This document shows positions 44,267-51,646 of a DNA stretch of 51,646 nucleotides, one piece after another. The stretch is from JANMAT01 sp031359995 (GTDB lineage: Bacteria; Actinomycetota; Acidimicrobiia; Acidimicrobiales; Ilumatobacteraceae), in NCBI GenBank assembly GCA_031359995.1, contig JANMAT010000036.1, forward strand, positions 1 to 51,646. Reading direction: 5' to 3'. Position 1 is the first letter of the stretch. The number at the start of each line of letters is the position of its first letter. The notes below the pieces were generated by a model. It saw nothing but the letters and a program-made list of their open reading frames with translations. It made no database searches and had not been told where the DNA came from. The translations under genes were made by a program, and so were the position numbers.

Positions 44267-46288
44267 TCAGCCGGCGTCGCGGTACTCGCGGCGGAGATCG
44301 TTGACCTCGTCGCGCAGGCGGGCGGCGTACTCGAAGCGCAGGTCGGCGGCGGCCTCGTGCATCTCCTCTTCCAAGGTCTGGATGAGGCGGCCGAGCTCCT
44401 GCTGCGGCAGCGACTTGAGCTCCTGGCGCCTCTTCTCCTCGCGCGGGTTCTGCCGGCGGCGGTCCTTGCCCGGCAACGGGGCACCCTCGTCGGGACGGAG
44501 CATGGACAGGATGTCGGTGACGGCTTTGCGGATGGTCTGCGGGTTGATGCCGTGCTCGGCGTTGTGGGCGACCTGCAGACCGCGGCGACGGTTCGTCTCG
44601 CTGGTGGCCTTGCGCATGGACTCGGTGAACCGGTCGGCGTACATGATCACCTGGCCGTCCACGTTGCGGGCGGCACGACCGATCATCTGGACGAGCGACG
44701 TCTCTGACCGCAGGAAGCCCTCCTTGTCGGCGTCGAGGATGGCCACCAGCGACACCTCGGGCAGGTCGAGTCCCTCTCGGAGCAGGTTGATGCCGACGAG
44801 CACGTCGAACTCGCCGAGGCGCAGGGCGCGCAGGATCTCGATGCGCTGGATCGTGTCGATGTTGGAGTGCAGGTACCGCACGCGCAGGCCCTGCTCGAGC
44901 AGGTAGTCGGTGAGGTCCTCGGCCATCTTCTTGGTGAGAGTGGTGACCAGCACGCGGTCGCCCTTGGTGGTGCGGAGGTTGATCTGCTCGATGAGGTCGT
45001 CGATCTGGCCCTTCGTGGGCTTGATGATGACCTCGGGGTCGACCAGGCCGGTGGGGCGCACGATCTGCTCGACGATCTGGGTCGACAGGCGTAGCTCGTA
45101 CTCGGCCGGCGTGGCCGACAGGAACACGATCTGGTTGATGCGCTCCATGACCTCTTCGAAGGTGAGCGGGCGGTTGTCGCGCGCGCTGGGCAGCCGGAAG
45201 CCGTGCTCGACGAGCATGTCCTTGCGGGAGCGGTCGCCGGCGAACTGTCCGTGCAGCTGGGGCACCGCCTGGTGGCTCTCGTCGATGACGAGCAGGAAGT
45301 CCTTCGGGAAGTAGTCGAGCAGGGTGAACGGCGGCTGGCCGTGGACACGACCGTCGATGTGCATCGAGTAGTTCTCGATGCCGTTGCAGTAGCCGACCTC
45401 CTGGATCATCTCGAGGTCGTACTGGGTGCGCATGCGGAGGCGCTGCGCCTCGAGGAGCTTGCCCTCCTTCTCGAAGTGGGCCAGGCGCTCCTGCAGTTCG
45501 GCCTCGATGCCCTTGACCGCGCGCTGCATGCGCTCCTCACCGGTGACGTAGTGGGTGGCGGGGAACACGATGGTCTCGGTGAGCTCGGCCAGCTGCTCAC
45601 CGGTGAGCGGATCGACCATGGTGAGACGATCGACCGTGTCGCCGAACATCTCGATGCGCAGCACCGACTCGGCGTAGGCCGGGTGCACCTCGATGGTGTC
45701 GCCCCGCACGCGGAACTTGCCGCGCCCGAGCGCCATGTCGTTGCGGTCGTACTGCAGGTTCACCAATCGGCGCAGGATGGAGCGCTGGTCGTAGTCGACC
45801 CCCGTGTGCAGCTCGACCAGCTGCCCGCGGTACTCGGCCGGATCGCCCATGCCGTAGATGCAGCTGACCGAGGCCACCACGATGGTGTCCCGCCGGGTCA
45901 GCAACGCCGCGGTGGCCGAGTGGCGCAACCGGTCGATCTCGTCGTTGATGGACGAGTCCTTCTCGATGTAGGTGTCACTCGAGGGGATGTACGCCTCGGG
46001 CTGGTAGTAGTCGTAGTAGGAGACGAAGTACTCGACCCGGTTGTGGGGGAAGAACTCCTTCATCTCGCTGGCCAACTGGGCGGCCAGCGACTTGTTGGGC
46101 GCGAGGATCAGTGTGGGCCGCTGCACCTTCTCGATCGTCCACGCCATGGTGGCCGACTTGCCCGACCCGGTGATGCCGAGCAGCGTCTGGAAGCGATCGC
46201 CCCGGGTGATGCCCTCGGCCAGCTTCTCGATGGCGGCGGGCTGGTCGCCGGCGGGTTGGAACGGCGACACCACCTGGAAGTCGGGCAT
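44267..46288 (-). CDS. uvrB: Excinuclease ABC subunit B
   Basis: 673 residues; helicase-like damage verifier of nucleotide excision repair. Walker A GITGSGKSATMAW (about residue 39), beta-hairpin region SYYDYYQPEAYIP, DEAD-type box VIDESHQ, helicase motif VGINLLREGLDLPEVS and MIGRAARN. The C-terminal UVR motif (LRFEYAARLRDEVNDLRREY) contacts UvrC. The ATG at 46288 begins MPDFQVVSPFQPAGDQP, the family start; a large open frame upstream is a shadow of phoD. TAGAAT is 7 nt before the ATG and an SOS-like box overlaps the -20 to -35 zone. Its stop lies 2 bp from the stop of the cyclase gene, both inside the palindrome CTGAGCTCAG. Confidence 0.97.
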   Translation of the reverse strand: MPDFQVVSPFQPAGDQPAAIEKLAEGITRGDRFQTLLGITGSGKSATMAWTIEKVQRPTLILAPNKSLAAQLASEMKEFFPHNRVEYFVSYYDYYQPEAYIPSSDTYIEKDSSINDEIDRLRHSATAALLTRRDTIVVASVSCIYGMGDPAEYRGQLVELHTGVDYDQRSILRRLVNLQYDRNDMALGRGKFRVRGDTIEVHPAYAESVLRIEMFGDTVDRLTMVDPLTGEQLAELTETIVFPATHYVTGEERMQRAVKGIEAELQERLAHFEKEGKLLEAQRLRMRTQYDLEMIQEVGYCNGIENYSMHIDGRVHGQPPFTLLDYFPKDFLLVIDESHQAVPQLHGQFAGDRSRKDMLVEHGFRLPSARDNRPLTFEEVMERINQIVFLSATPAEYELRLSTQIVEQIVRPTGLVDPEVIIKPTKGQIDDLIEQINLRTTKGDRVLVTTLTKKMAEDLTDYLLEQGLRVRYLHSNIDTIQRIEILRALRLGEFDVLVGINLLREGLDLPEVSLVAILDADKEGFLRSETSLVQMIGRAARNVDGQVIMYADRFTESMRKATSETNRRRGLQVAHNAEHGINPQTIRKAVTDILSMLRPDEGAPLPGKDRRRQNPREEKRRQELKSLPQQELGRLIQTLEEEMHEAAADLRFEYAARLRDEVNDLRREYRDAG

Positions 46289-46295
46289 GGCGTCG

Positions 46296-46301
46296 ATTCT
46301 A
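46296..46301 (-). promoter_or_regulatory. Putative -10 element of uvrB
   Basis: TAGAAT on the minus strand with 7-nt spacer CGACGCC before the ATG of uvrB. The best -10 match in the window; leaderless arrangement. Confidence 0.6.
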
Positions 46302-46307
46302 CCGGAT

Positions 46308-46323
46308 GCGAACACGTGTACGT
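46308..46323. promoter_or_regulatory. SOS (LexA) box candidate upstream of uvrB
   Basis: GCGAAC-ACGT-GTACGT matches 9 of 12 positions of TCGAAC-N4-GTTCGA. It is weaker than the uvrA box but ideally placed, -20 to -35 relative to the predicted uvrB transcript start, and also upstream of divergent phoD. Confidence 0.45.
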
Positions 46324-46347
46324 AGCGCCGTGTCCGTGACACGCGCC

Positions 46348-46353
46348 TAGCCT
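46348..46353 (+). promoter_or_regulatory. Putative -10 element of phoD
   Basis: TAGCCT with 7-nt spacer CGACCGG before the GTG start at 46361. Leaderless arrangement. Confidence 0.5.
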
Positions 46354-46360
46354 CGACCGG

Positions 46361-47962
46361 GTGGACAGACGCGTCTTCCTCCTCGGGTCCCTCGCCGCGC
46401 TGGTGACGGCGTGCTCCTCGTCGAAGGAGGCCGGGTCGCCCACGACCGCCACGTCTCCCGCCACCCCGGCCACCCCGACGCCGAGCACCACCACCACCGC
46501 GGCGCCGACCACGACCGCACCGGCCACGACCGCGGCGGCCACGACCACGACCTCGGCGACACTGCCACCGGCGGCGCCGCCGTTCACGTGGGGCGTGGCA
46601 TCGGGTGATCCGCTCCCCGACCGGGTGGTGCTGTGGACCCGCGTCGACACGAGCGGCGACGCCGAGGTCACGTGGGAGGTCGCCACCGACGCCCAGTTCC
46701 GCTCGGTCGCGGCGCGGGGCGCGGCGACGGCCACGGCCGCCGACGACTACACGCTGCACGTGGACGCCGCCGGCCTGCAGCCCGACACGCGCTACTGGTA
46801 CCGGTTCACCTCCGGGGCCGCCAGCGTGGCGGGCCGCACCCGAACGATGCCGGCGGCCGACGCCACGCCCGAGAAGCTCCGCTTCGGGTTCGGGTCGTGC
46901 CAGGACTGGCAGGGTGGGTTCTACGCCGCCCACCGTGACGCGGTGGCCAGCGACCTCGACCTGTTCGTGTGGCTCGGCGACTACATCTACGAGTACGGCG
47001 CCGCCGCCGGCGCGCCGCGCCGGCACACGGGCGACACGTGCCTCACGTTGGCCGACTACCGGACGCGGTACGCCCTCTACCGCAGCGACGTCGATCTGCA
47101 GGCCGCCCACGCCGCCTACCCGTGGCTGGTGGTGTGGGACGACCACGAGGTGCAGAACAACTACGCCGCCGCCGTCAGCGAGGACGCCACGGTGTCCGAG
47201 GCCGACTTCCTCGCCCGCCGGGCGCAGGCCTACCAGGCGTGGTGGGAGTGGATGCCGACGCGCCTGCCCAAGCCGACCGACGCCACCCTGCGCATCTACC
47301 GCGAGGTCGCCTTCGGCACGCTGGCCCGCCTGTTCCTGCTCGACGGCCGCCAGTACCGCAGCGACCAGGCCTGCGGTGACGCGGTGCTGAGCACGGCGGC
47401 ACCGTGCGCCGAGTGGGACGACGCCGGTCGCACGATGCTCGGCGACGAGCAGGAGGCGTGGCTGCTGCAGGGCCTCACGGCATCGACGGCGACGTGGAAC
47501 GTGCTCGGCAACCAGGTCGTCATGGGCGACGCCCGCCTCAACGGCGCGGTGCTGAACTACGACCAGTGGGACGGCTACCCCGTCGCCCGTCAGCGCCTGC
47601 TCGACGGCATCACCGCCTCGGGCAAGCGCAACGTGGTGGTCGTGACCGGCGACATCCACCTCTCGGCCGTCGCCGATCTCGCCACCACGCCCGGCGCCGC
47701 GCCGGTGGCCACCGAGCTCGTGGGAACGTCGATCTCGTCGGGCGCGCTGCTCCCCGAACAGCTCGAGTCGGCCATCAACCTGTTCCCTGCGCTGAAGTAC
47801 ATCAACGCCCACCAGCGCGGCTGGGTGCGCAACGAGATCACTCGCGACGGGTGGACCGCCGAGTACCGCGTCGTCACCGATGTGCGCGTCGCCGGCAGCC
47901 CGGTGCAGACCGACGCCACGTTCACCATCGCGCCGACCACGCCCGGTGCGGTGCGCCGCTGA
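46361..47962 (+). CDS. phoD: PhoD-like alkaline phosphatase/phosphodiesterase lipoprotein
   Basis: 533 residues. The N-terminus MDRRVFLLGSLAALVTAC combines a twin-arginine-like motif (RRVFL) with a lipobox at Cys18, so it is predicted to be a Tat-exported, lipid-anchored surface enzyme. A Thr/Ala/Pro-rich spacer (about 27-70) precedes an N-terminal Fn3-like PhoD_N domain (FTWGVASGDPLPDRVVLWTR in part) and the metallophosphatase core: FGSCQDWQ, WLGDYIYEYG, WDDHEVQNN, VVTGDIHLS. PhoD enzymes use Ca2+ and Fe3+ to release phosphate from mono- and diesters. GTG start. No Pho box recognised in the 72-bp gap to uvrB. Confidence 0.93.
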   Translation: MDRRVFLLGSLAALVTACSSSKEAGSPTTATSPATPATPTPSTTTTAAPTTTAPATTAAATTTTSATLPPAAPPFTWGVASGDPLPDRVVLWTRVDTSGDAEVTWEVATDAQFRSVAARGAATATAADDYTLHVDAAGLQPDTRYWYRFTSGAASVAGRTRTMPAADATPEKLRFGFGSCQDWQGGFYAAHRDAVASDLDLFVWLGDYIYEYGAAAGAPRRHTGDTCLTLADYRTRYALYRSDVDLQAAHAAYPWLVVWDDHEVQNNYAAAVSEDATVSEADFLARRAQAYQAWWEWMPTRLPKPTDATLRIYREVAFGTLARLFLLDGRQYRSDQACGDAVLSTAAPCAEWDDAGRTMLGDEQEAWLLQGLTASTATWNVLGNQVVMGDARLNGAVLNYDQWDGYPVARQRLLDGITASGKRNVVVVTGDIHLSAVADLATTPGAAPVATELVGTSISSGALLPEQLESAINLFPALKYINAHQRGWVRNEITRDGWTAEYRVVTDVRVAGSPVQTDATFTIAPTTPGAVRR

Positions 47963-48224
47963 GCGTTCGAGATCGGCCCCACCCGTCGTAGGACGTCGTA
48001 GCCGCCCCGGTCGGACCCCCGCATCGGTGGTGGAGGGGTTTGGTTCCGGCTCGGTTCGGGCCGGCCACGAGCGTCCCACCGAGTGGTGAAGGTTTGGTCA
48101 GCGACGGCCAAGTGAGTGGAAACAAAGGTGGTACGACGAAGGTCCACTGGTGGAAGAAGTCCTGGTCAACGCACGATTTGTGGGCCGCCAACGACGGTCG
48201 GTGCACGACGGAAAGGGACGCTCC
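47963..48224 (+). other. 262-bp gene-free leader region with lower GC
   Basis: No supported reading frame. From about 48090 to 48180 the sequence is less GC-rich than its surroundings (for example AAACAAAGG, TTTGG). It contains short inverted repeats such as TCCAC-TG-GTGGA (48148-48159 region). It probably holds the promoter and an untranslated leader of the secreted protein at 48225. I could not match it to a known riboswitch. Confidence 0.4.
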
Positions 48225-48890
48225 ATGGACGTTCGGAAGATGATCATCGCGGGAGTCATGACGGCGGCGCTGGTGCCGGCGGCGGCATCGTTCGCCAAGG
48301 ACGGGCACAACGGGGGCGCCAGTCGCCAGAACCGGGGGGGCCGTACGGCGGCTGCGGCGGCGCCTGCAGCGGGTACGGCGGCCGTTGCCGGCACGACCAC
48401 GGCCTCCAGCGTCGATGACAATGGCGGGAACAAGGGCGGCGGCAACGGCGGCGGCGGCGGGAACAAGGGCGGCAACGGCGGCGGGAACAAGGCCGGCCGT
48501 GCCCGCGCCAAGGGCACGTGCGACATCGCCGCGCCGTGCGATGTCGTGAACCCGGCCGACGGCACCGCGGTCGGCACCGTGACCATCACGCAGGATGCGG
48601 CCACCGGTGCGCTGACCGCCACCGCCACGGGCGCCGCCGGCTTCACCGCGACGGTCGAGTCCGAGTCGGCGGACGCCGCGGCCAGCACCACCACGGTCGC
48701 TGGCACCCCGGCTGCCGCCCCGGCCGAGGTCGAGCGCGAGGTCGAGGTCAAGTTCACGAGCGCCACGGCGACCGTGAAGTTCTCGGCTGAGCTCGAGGGC
48801 ACCGGTACGGTCGCCAAGACGGAGACGGCGAGCCGGGCCGCGAAGACCACCACCACGACGGCGGCTCCGGCCACCACCGTGGCTCCCTGA
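48225..48890 (+). CDS. Secreted Gly/Asn/Lys-rich protein of unknown function
   Basis: 221 residues. A clear signal peptide (MDVRKMIIAGVMTAALVPAA, cleavage after SFA at residue 24) is followed by an Ala-rich stretch, a GGN(K) repeat region (67-89), a short globular part with two cysteines (GTCDIAAPCDVVNPADG) and alternating Val/Thr/Ala strands, and a Thr/Ala/Pro tail. AAGGGA lies 6 nt before the ATG at 48225, which decides that start; an in-frame ATG further upstream lacks one. No family recognised. It may be a small surface or matrix protein. A strong bidirectional terminator follows. Confidence 0.75.
   Translation: MDVRKMIIAGVMTAALVPAAASFAKDGHNGGASRQNRGGRTAAAAAPAAGTAAVAGTTTASSVDDNGGNKGGGNGGGGGNKGGNGGGNKAGRARAKGTCDIAAPCDVVNPADGTAVGTVTITQDAATGALTATATGAAGFTATVESESADAAASTTTVAGTPAAAPAEVEREVEVKFTSATATVKFSAELEGTGTVAKTETASRAAKTTTTTAAPATTVAP
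48423..48491. repeat. Gly-Gly-Asn-Lys coding repeats
   Basis: Three imperfect copies of GGCGGGAACAAG separated by GGC/AAC codons encode the GGNKGGGNGGGGGNKGGNG-type segment of the secreted protein. Confidence 0.8.
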
Positions 48891-48917
48891 GTCGAACCAG
48901 CACGACGCACCACGGCT

Positions 48918-48952
48918 CGAAGGCCGGCGACTCCATGGGTCGCCGGCCTTCG
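48918..48952. terminator. Bidirectional hairpin between convergent genes
   Basis: A perfect 14-bp stem (48918-48931 with 48939-48952) encloses a 7-nt loop, 27 bp after the stop of the secreted protein and 12 bp after the stop of the AceE-like gene on the other strand. It can serve both transcripts; no long T-run. Confidence 0.75.
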
Positions 48953-48964
48953 CCGCGCCAGGGG

Positions 48965-51319
48965 TCAGCCCAACGCCACGAGGGCGGCGTTCACGATCGA
49001 CGGAGGGTCGAGCTGGAACAGCTCGTGCAGCTCGGCCAGCGAGCCCGACTGGCCGAAGGCGTCGACGCCGACCGGCACCACCGGCGCGCCGAACACCGAC
49101 CCGACGAAGGCCAGCGCATGGCTGGCGGCGTCGTGCACCGTCACGATCGGTGCGTGGCGCTCGGCGACCGGGATGATGCGGGCCAGATGACCGGCGCCGG
49201 GGTGCACGGCGGCACCTCGCACCGCGGCCCGCAGACCGCCCTGCCACGAGTGGTACACCCGGCTGGGGCTGGTCAGCTCGATCACGTTGGCGGCCACCCC
49301 TTCGGCCGCCAAGAGCTCCGAGGCGACCAGCACCTCGGGCACGACGGCGCCGCATGTCATCAGCTGCACGACGGGCGCACCGGGCAGTTCCGCAGCGCGG
49401 TCGACGAGTCGGTACGCGCCGGCCAGCACGTCGGCGCGCAGCGCATCGTCACCGATGTGCGCGCGTAGCTGCTCGAACGGGCGCTGGTCGACCGGTCGGG
49501 TCGACAGACGCAGGTAGAGCGAGGTGGGGTCGTCGCCCATGAGGCGGTCGAGACCGTCGCACAGCAACCAGTCGAGCGCGGTGGCGTAGGCCGGCTCGGC
49601 CACGCACAGACCGGGGAGCTCGATGCCGAGGGACGCGGTGACCGACGACTGGTGGGCGCCACCCTCGGGGCTGAGCGTCACGCCCGATGGCGTGCCGACC
49701 ACGACGAAGCGGGCGCCGCTGTAGAGGGCGTAGATGAGTGCATCGAGGCCCCGGCACACGAACGGGTCGTACACGGTGCCGACCGGCAGGAGCACCTCGC
49801 CGTGGTGCTCGTGGCCGAGTCCGAGCGCACCGAGGAGCAGGAACAGGTTCATCTCGCTGATGCCGAGCTCGATGTGCTGGCCCGCCGGTGACTGCTGCCA
49901 GCGCAGCAGGCGGCCCTCGCCGAGGAAGTCGGGCTGCAGCTCGGCGGCGAACACGCCGACCTTGTTGATCCAGCCGCCCAGGTTCGTGCTCACCGACACG
50001 TCGGGCGAGGTGGTGACGAGCCGCTCGGCCACACCGGGCTCGTTGCCGAGCGCGGTCAGCAACCGGCCGAACGTCTCCTGCGTCGACACCGGCCGCGCCG
50101 TCAGCGCGCCCACGGCGCGGGGCACGGCGATCCGGGCCCGGGGTGGTACGGGCGCGTTGTTCAGGTCGGCACCCACCGCCGCGCACAGCCGTCCCTCAGG
50201 GCCGTCGGGCACGAAGCGGTCCCACTCGTCGGTGAGGTCGAGCCCCACGTCGGCGCGCAGCGCGTCGATCTGCGCCTCGCTCAGGAGCGCGGCGTGGTTC
50301 AGGGGATCACCGGCGATGGGCAGGCCCCAGCCCTTCACCGTGTACGCGAACACGATGCTGGGCCGGTCGACGACCGCATCGCAGCGCCGGTAGGCGTCGA
50401 TCAGCGTCCCGAGGTCGTGACCACCGAGGTTCTGCACCAGGGCGGCCACGTCGTCGTCGGGCACACCGATCAGCGAGCGCACGACGTCGTCGGGCGCGCC
50501 GGTGAGGAAGCGGTCGCGCAGCTCGGCGCCGTGCCGCGCGAAGAGGCTCTGGTACTCCTCGTTCGACATGTCGTCGATGTGGTGGCGCAGCGCCGTGCCG
50601 CCCGGCCACGCGAAGGCCCGCGTGAGACGTCGCCCGTACTTGGCTTCGACCACGTGCCAGCCCGAGTCCTCGAAGAACTTCTGGAGCTGGCGGATCTTCA
50701 TGCCCGGGATCACGCGGTCGAGGCTCTGGCGGTTCACATCGACGATCCACAATACGTTGCCCATGCCCTGCAGCGACGGGTCGGCGATGGCCTCCCACAC
50801 GTTGCCCTCGTCGAGCTCGGCGTCGCCGACGAGCGCGATGTGGCGGGCCGGCGGGCGGGGGCCGAAGTGGGCGTCCACGTAGCGACGGGTCGCCGCGGCG
50901 AACAGCGGCGCCACCGCGCCGAGCCCGACCGACCCGGTGGAGAAGTCGGCGACGTCGGGGTCCTTCGTGCGCGACGGGTATGCCTGCAGACCGCCGACCT
51001 GTCGCAGCCTCGTCAGGTACGAGCGCTCGAGCTCGCCCGTGAGGTACTTGATGGCGTGGAAGACCGGCGACGCGTGCGGCTTCACGGCGACCTTGTCGTC
51101 GCCACCGATGTGCTGGAACCACAGCGCCGTCATGATCGACACCATCGATGCGCTCGACGCCTGGTGTCCGCCGACCTTCACCGCGAACTCGGCCTCCCGG
51201 CCCGGCGGCGCCACCAGGGGGCGTTCGCGGTTGGCGTGGTCGATCATGCGCACCGCGAGCCACAGCACCCGCCGCTGGATCGACTCGAGCACGTTGAGGG
51301 GCGGCACGGGCTCGGTCAC
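48965..51319 (-). CDS. AceE-like transketolase-family (thiamine diphosphate) E1 enzyme
   Basis: 784 residues. Resembles homodimeric pyruvate dehydrogenase E1 (AceE) more than transketolase: GGHQASSASMVSIMTALWF, VKPHASPVFHAIKYLTGELE, FSTGSVGLGAVAPL, the ThDP site GDAELDEG (165-172) to Asn196, and in the second half the catalytic-Glu-type ELGISEMNLFLLLGALG and GAHQSSVTASLG. It is about 100 residues shorter than AceE and has GDA instead of GDG. No E2 or E3 gene is nearby and no lipoyl domain is fused, so pyruvate oxidation is unproven; another 2-oxoacid or ketol substrate is possible. GTG start at 51319, supported by TAGGCT 7 nt upstream; the in-frame GTG/ATG further up lacks homology. Confidence 0.85.
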   Translation of the reverse strand: MTEPVPPLNVLESIQRRVLWLAVRMIDHANRERPLVAPPGREAEFAVKVGGHQASSASMVSIMTALWFQHIGGDDKVAVKPHASPVFHAIKYLTGELERSYLTRLRQVGGLQAYPSRTKDPDVADFSTGSVGLGAVAPLFAAATRRYVDAHFGPRPPARHIALVGDAELDEGNVWEAIADPSLQGMGNVLWIVDVNRQSLDRVIPGMKIRQLQKFFEDSGWHVVEAKYGRRLTRAFAWPGGTALRHHIDDMSNEEYQSLFARHGAELRDRFLTGAPDDVVRSLIGVPDDDVAALVQNLGGHDLGTLIDAYRRCDAVVDRPSIVFAYTVKGWGLPIAGDPLNHAALLSEAQIDALRADVGLDLTDEWDRFVPDGPEGRLCAAVGADLNNAPVPPRARIAVPRAVGALTARPVSTQETFGRLLTALGNEPGVAERLVTTSPDVSVSTNLGGWINKVGVFAAELQPDFLGEGRLLRWQQSPAGQHIELGISEMNLFLLLGALGLGHEHHGEVLLPVGTVYDPFVCRGLDALIYALYSGARFVVVGTPSGVTLSPEGGAHQSSVTASLGIELPGLCVAEPAYATALDWLLCDGLDRLMGDDPTSLYLRLSTRPVDQRPFEQLRAHIGDDALRADVLAGAYRLVDRAAELPGAPVVQLMTCGAVVPEVLVASELLAAEGVAANVIELTSPSRVYHSWQGGLRAAVRGAAVHPGAGHLARIIPVAERHAPIVTVHDAASHALAFVGSVFGAPVVPVGVDAFGQSGSLAELHELFQLDPPSIVNAALVALG

Positions 51320-51326
51320 GGGGCGG

Positions 51327-51332
51327 AGCCTA
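51327..51332 (-). promoter_or_regulatory. Putative -10 element of the aceE-like gene
   Basis: TAGGCT on the minus strand with 7-nt spacer CCGCCCC before the GTG start. Leaderless arrangement. Confidence 0.45.
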
Positions 51333-51516
51333 CGCGGGCCGCCGCACCGGCCCGTCCGGCCGGCCCCCGGCACGACCTCACCCGACCGTGGCATGACCGA
51401 CAGCCCGAAACGGGCGGCCTGAACGCTTCAGCATCGACCTGTTCGACGAGGTGGCGCGCCGGGCCGGCTACGCGCCCGCGTACACGACCGCTGGTTCGGC
51501 CCGACCTAGGAGCGAC
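51333..51516. other. Intergenic region with a 9-bp direct repeat
   Basis: No supported gene. GACCTAGGA occurs twice (51503-51511 and 51514-51522), each containing the palindrome CCTAGG, directly at the stop of the next gene. A plus-strand stretch at about 51420-51490 reads RFSIDLFDEVARRAGY, reminiscent of family 3 solute-binding proteins, but has no start codon. Confidence 0.35.
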
Positions 51517-51646
51517 CTAGGACACGTCGTCGGCCGGCGGCGGGTCGGTTTCGGCGATGCGCTGCTCATAGGGCGCCAGGTCGTCATCGGTGGCGGGGGT
51601 CAGCGTCTGCATCCAGCGCCACAGTTCGTCGAGCTGGGCGTCGAGC
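51517..51646 (-). CDS. Unknown protein, C-terminal end (5' truncated)
   Basis: The last 42 codons of a frame that runs off the window edge, ending in TAG. The visible tail contains LDAQLDELWRWMQTLTPAT and an acidic, Pro-rich end (DPPPADDVS). Too little to assign a family. Composition and codon use look like the neighbours, so a real gene is likely. Confidence 0.5.
   Translation of the reverse strand, partial: LDAQLDELWRWMQTLTPATDDDLAPYEQRIAETDPPPADDVS

Noticed and set aside
46289..48079. In-frame upstream extension of uvrB of about 600 residues
   Set aside because: The extension is antisense to phoD; UvrB homology begins at MPDFQVVSPF, directly after a -10-like hexamer.
47963..48224. Known riboswitch (c-di-GMP, c-di-AMP, cobalamin) upstream of the secreted protein
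   Set aside because: I could not find the conserved core motifs of any of these classes; kept only as an unexplained leader.

Overview
The window is a GC-rich, densely packed chromosomal segment with no phage, plasmid, insertion-sequence or CRISPR content. Gene content and order (uvrC-rapZ-gap-pgk-tpiA, secG beside tRNA-Leu, LPXTG-type anchoring, Thr/Ala-rich lipoprotein linkers, actinobacterial-type SOS boxes) point to an actinobacterium. The class Acidimicrobiia (Ilumatobacter-like) is my best guess, but that is inference from gene style, not from a marker phylogeny.

Layout. 1-606: 3' end of an FeS-type photolyase/cryptochrome, a tRNA-Leu(GAG) and secG. 770-6528: a complete Opp/Dpp-type peptide ABC importer, with a strong UUCG-capped hairpin between the binding-protein gene and the permease genes. 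6698-9680: gap-pgk-tpiA. 9799-13390: rapZ, a SAM methyltransferase and uvrC. 13490-16024: a two-gene ABC-2 exporter and an RsuA-type pseudouridine synthase. 15999-18962: uvrA. 19094-23945: a five-gene MoxR/DUF58/DUF4129 membrane cluster, followed by a 1319-residue LPXTG-anchored DUF11/SdrB surface protein (24048-28010). 28076-38506: a seven-gene purine operon purSL-purQ-purC-purF-purDM-purN-guaB with two gene fusions. 38634-40551: prfC (RF3) and a DUF1330 protein. 40722-44264: a zinc-ribbon/adenylate cyclase/AAA/TPR signalling protein. 44267-46288: uvrB, divergent from a Tat-type PhoD phosphatase lipoprotein. The end holds a small Gly/Asn/Lys-rich secreted protein, an AceE-like thiamine-diphosphate enzyme and the 3' end of an unknown gene.

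How it fits together. All three nucleotide-excision-repair genes (uvrA, uvrB, uvrC) plus a photolyase lie here; uvrA and uvrB have LexA-like boxes upstream. The purine operon covers most steps from PRPP to IMP and then IMP to XMP; purE/K, purB and purH are not in the window. Compared with the usual actinobacterial order uvrC-rapZ-yvcK-whiA-gap-pgk-tpiA-secG, yvcK and whiA are missing, a methyltransferase sits between uvrC and rapZ, and the peptide importer separates tpiA from secG.

Most notable pattern. Eight genes (secG, uvrC, the ABC ATPase, uvrA, purSL, uvrB, phoD, aceE-like) have a TANNNT hexamer 6-8 nt before the start codon, in seven cases followed by CG. This implies leaderless transcription and helped fix several start codons. 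Other oddities are Ala/Lys-rich tails on both GAPDH and UvrA, in-frame 12-bp tandem repeats at the uvrC 3' end and in the PurSL linker, and DxDxDG calcium-type loops in the DUF4129 membrane protein.
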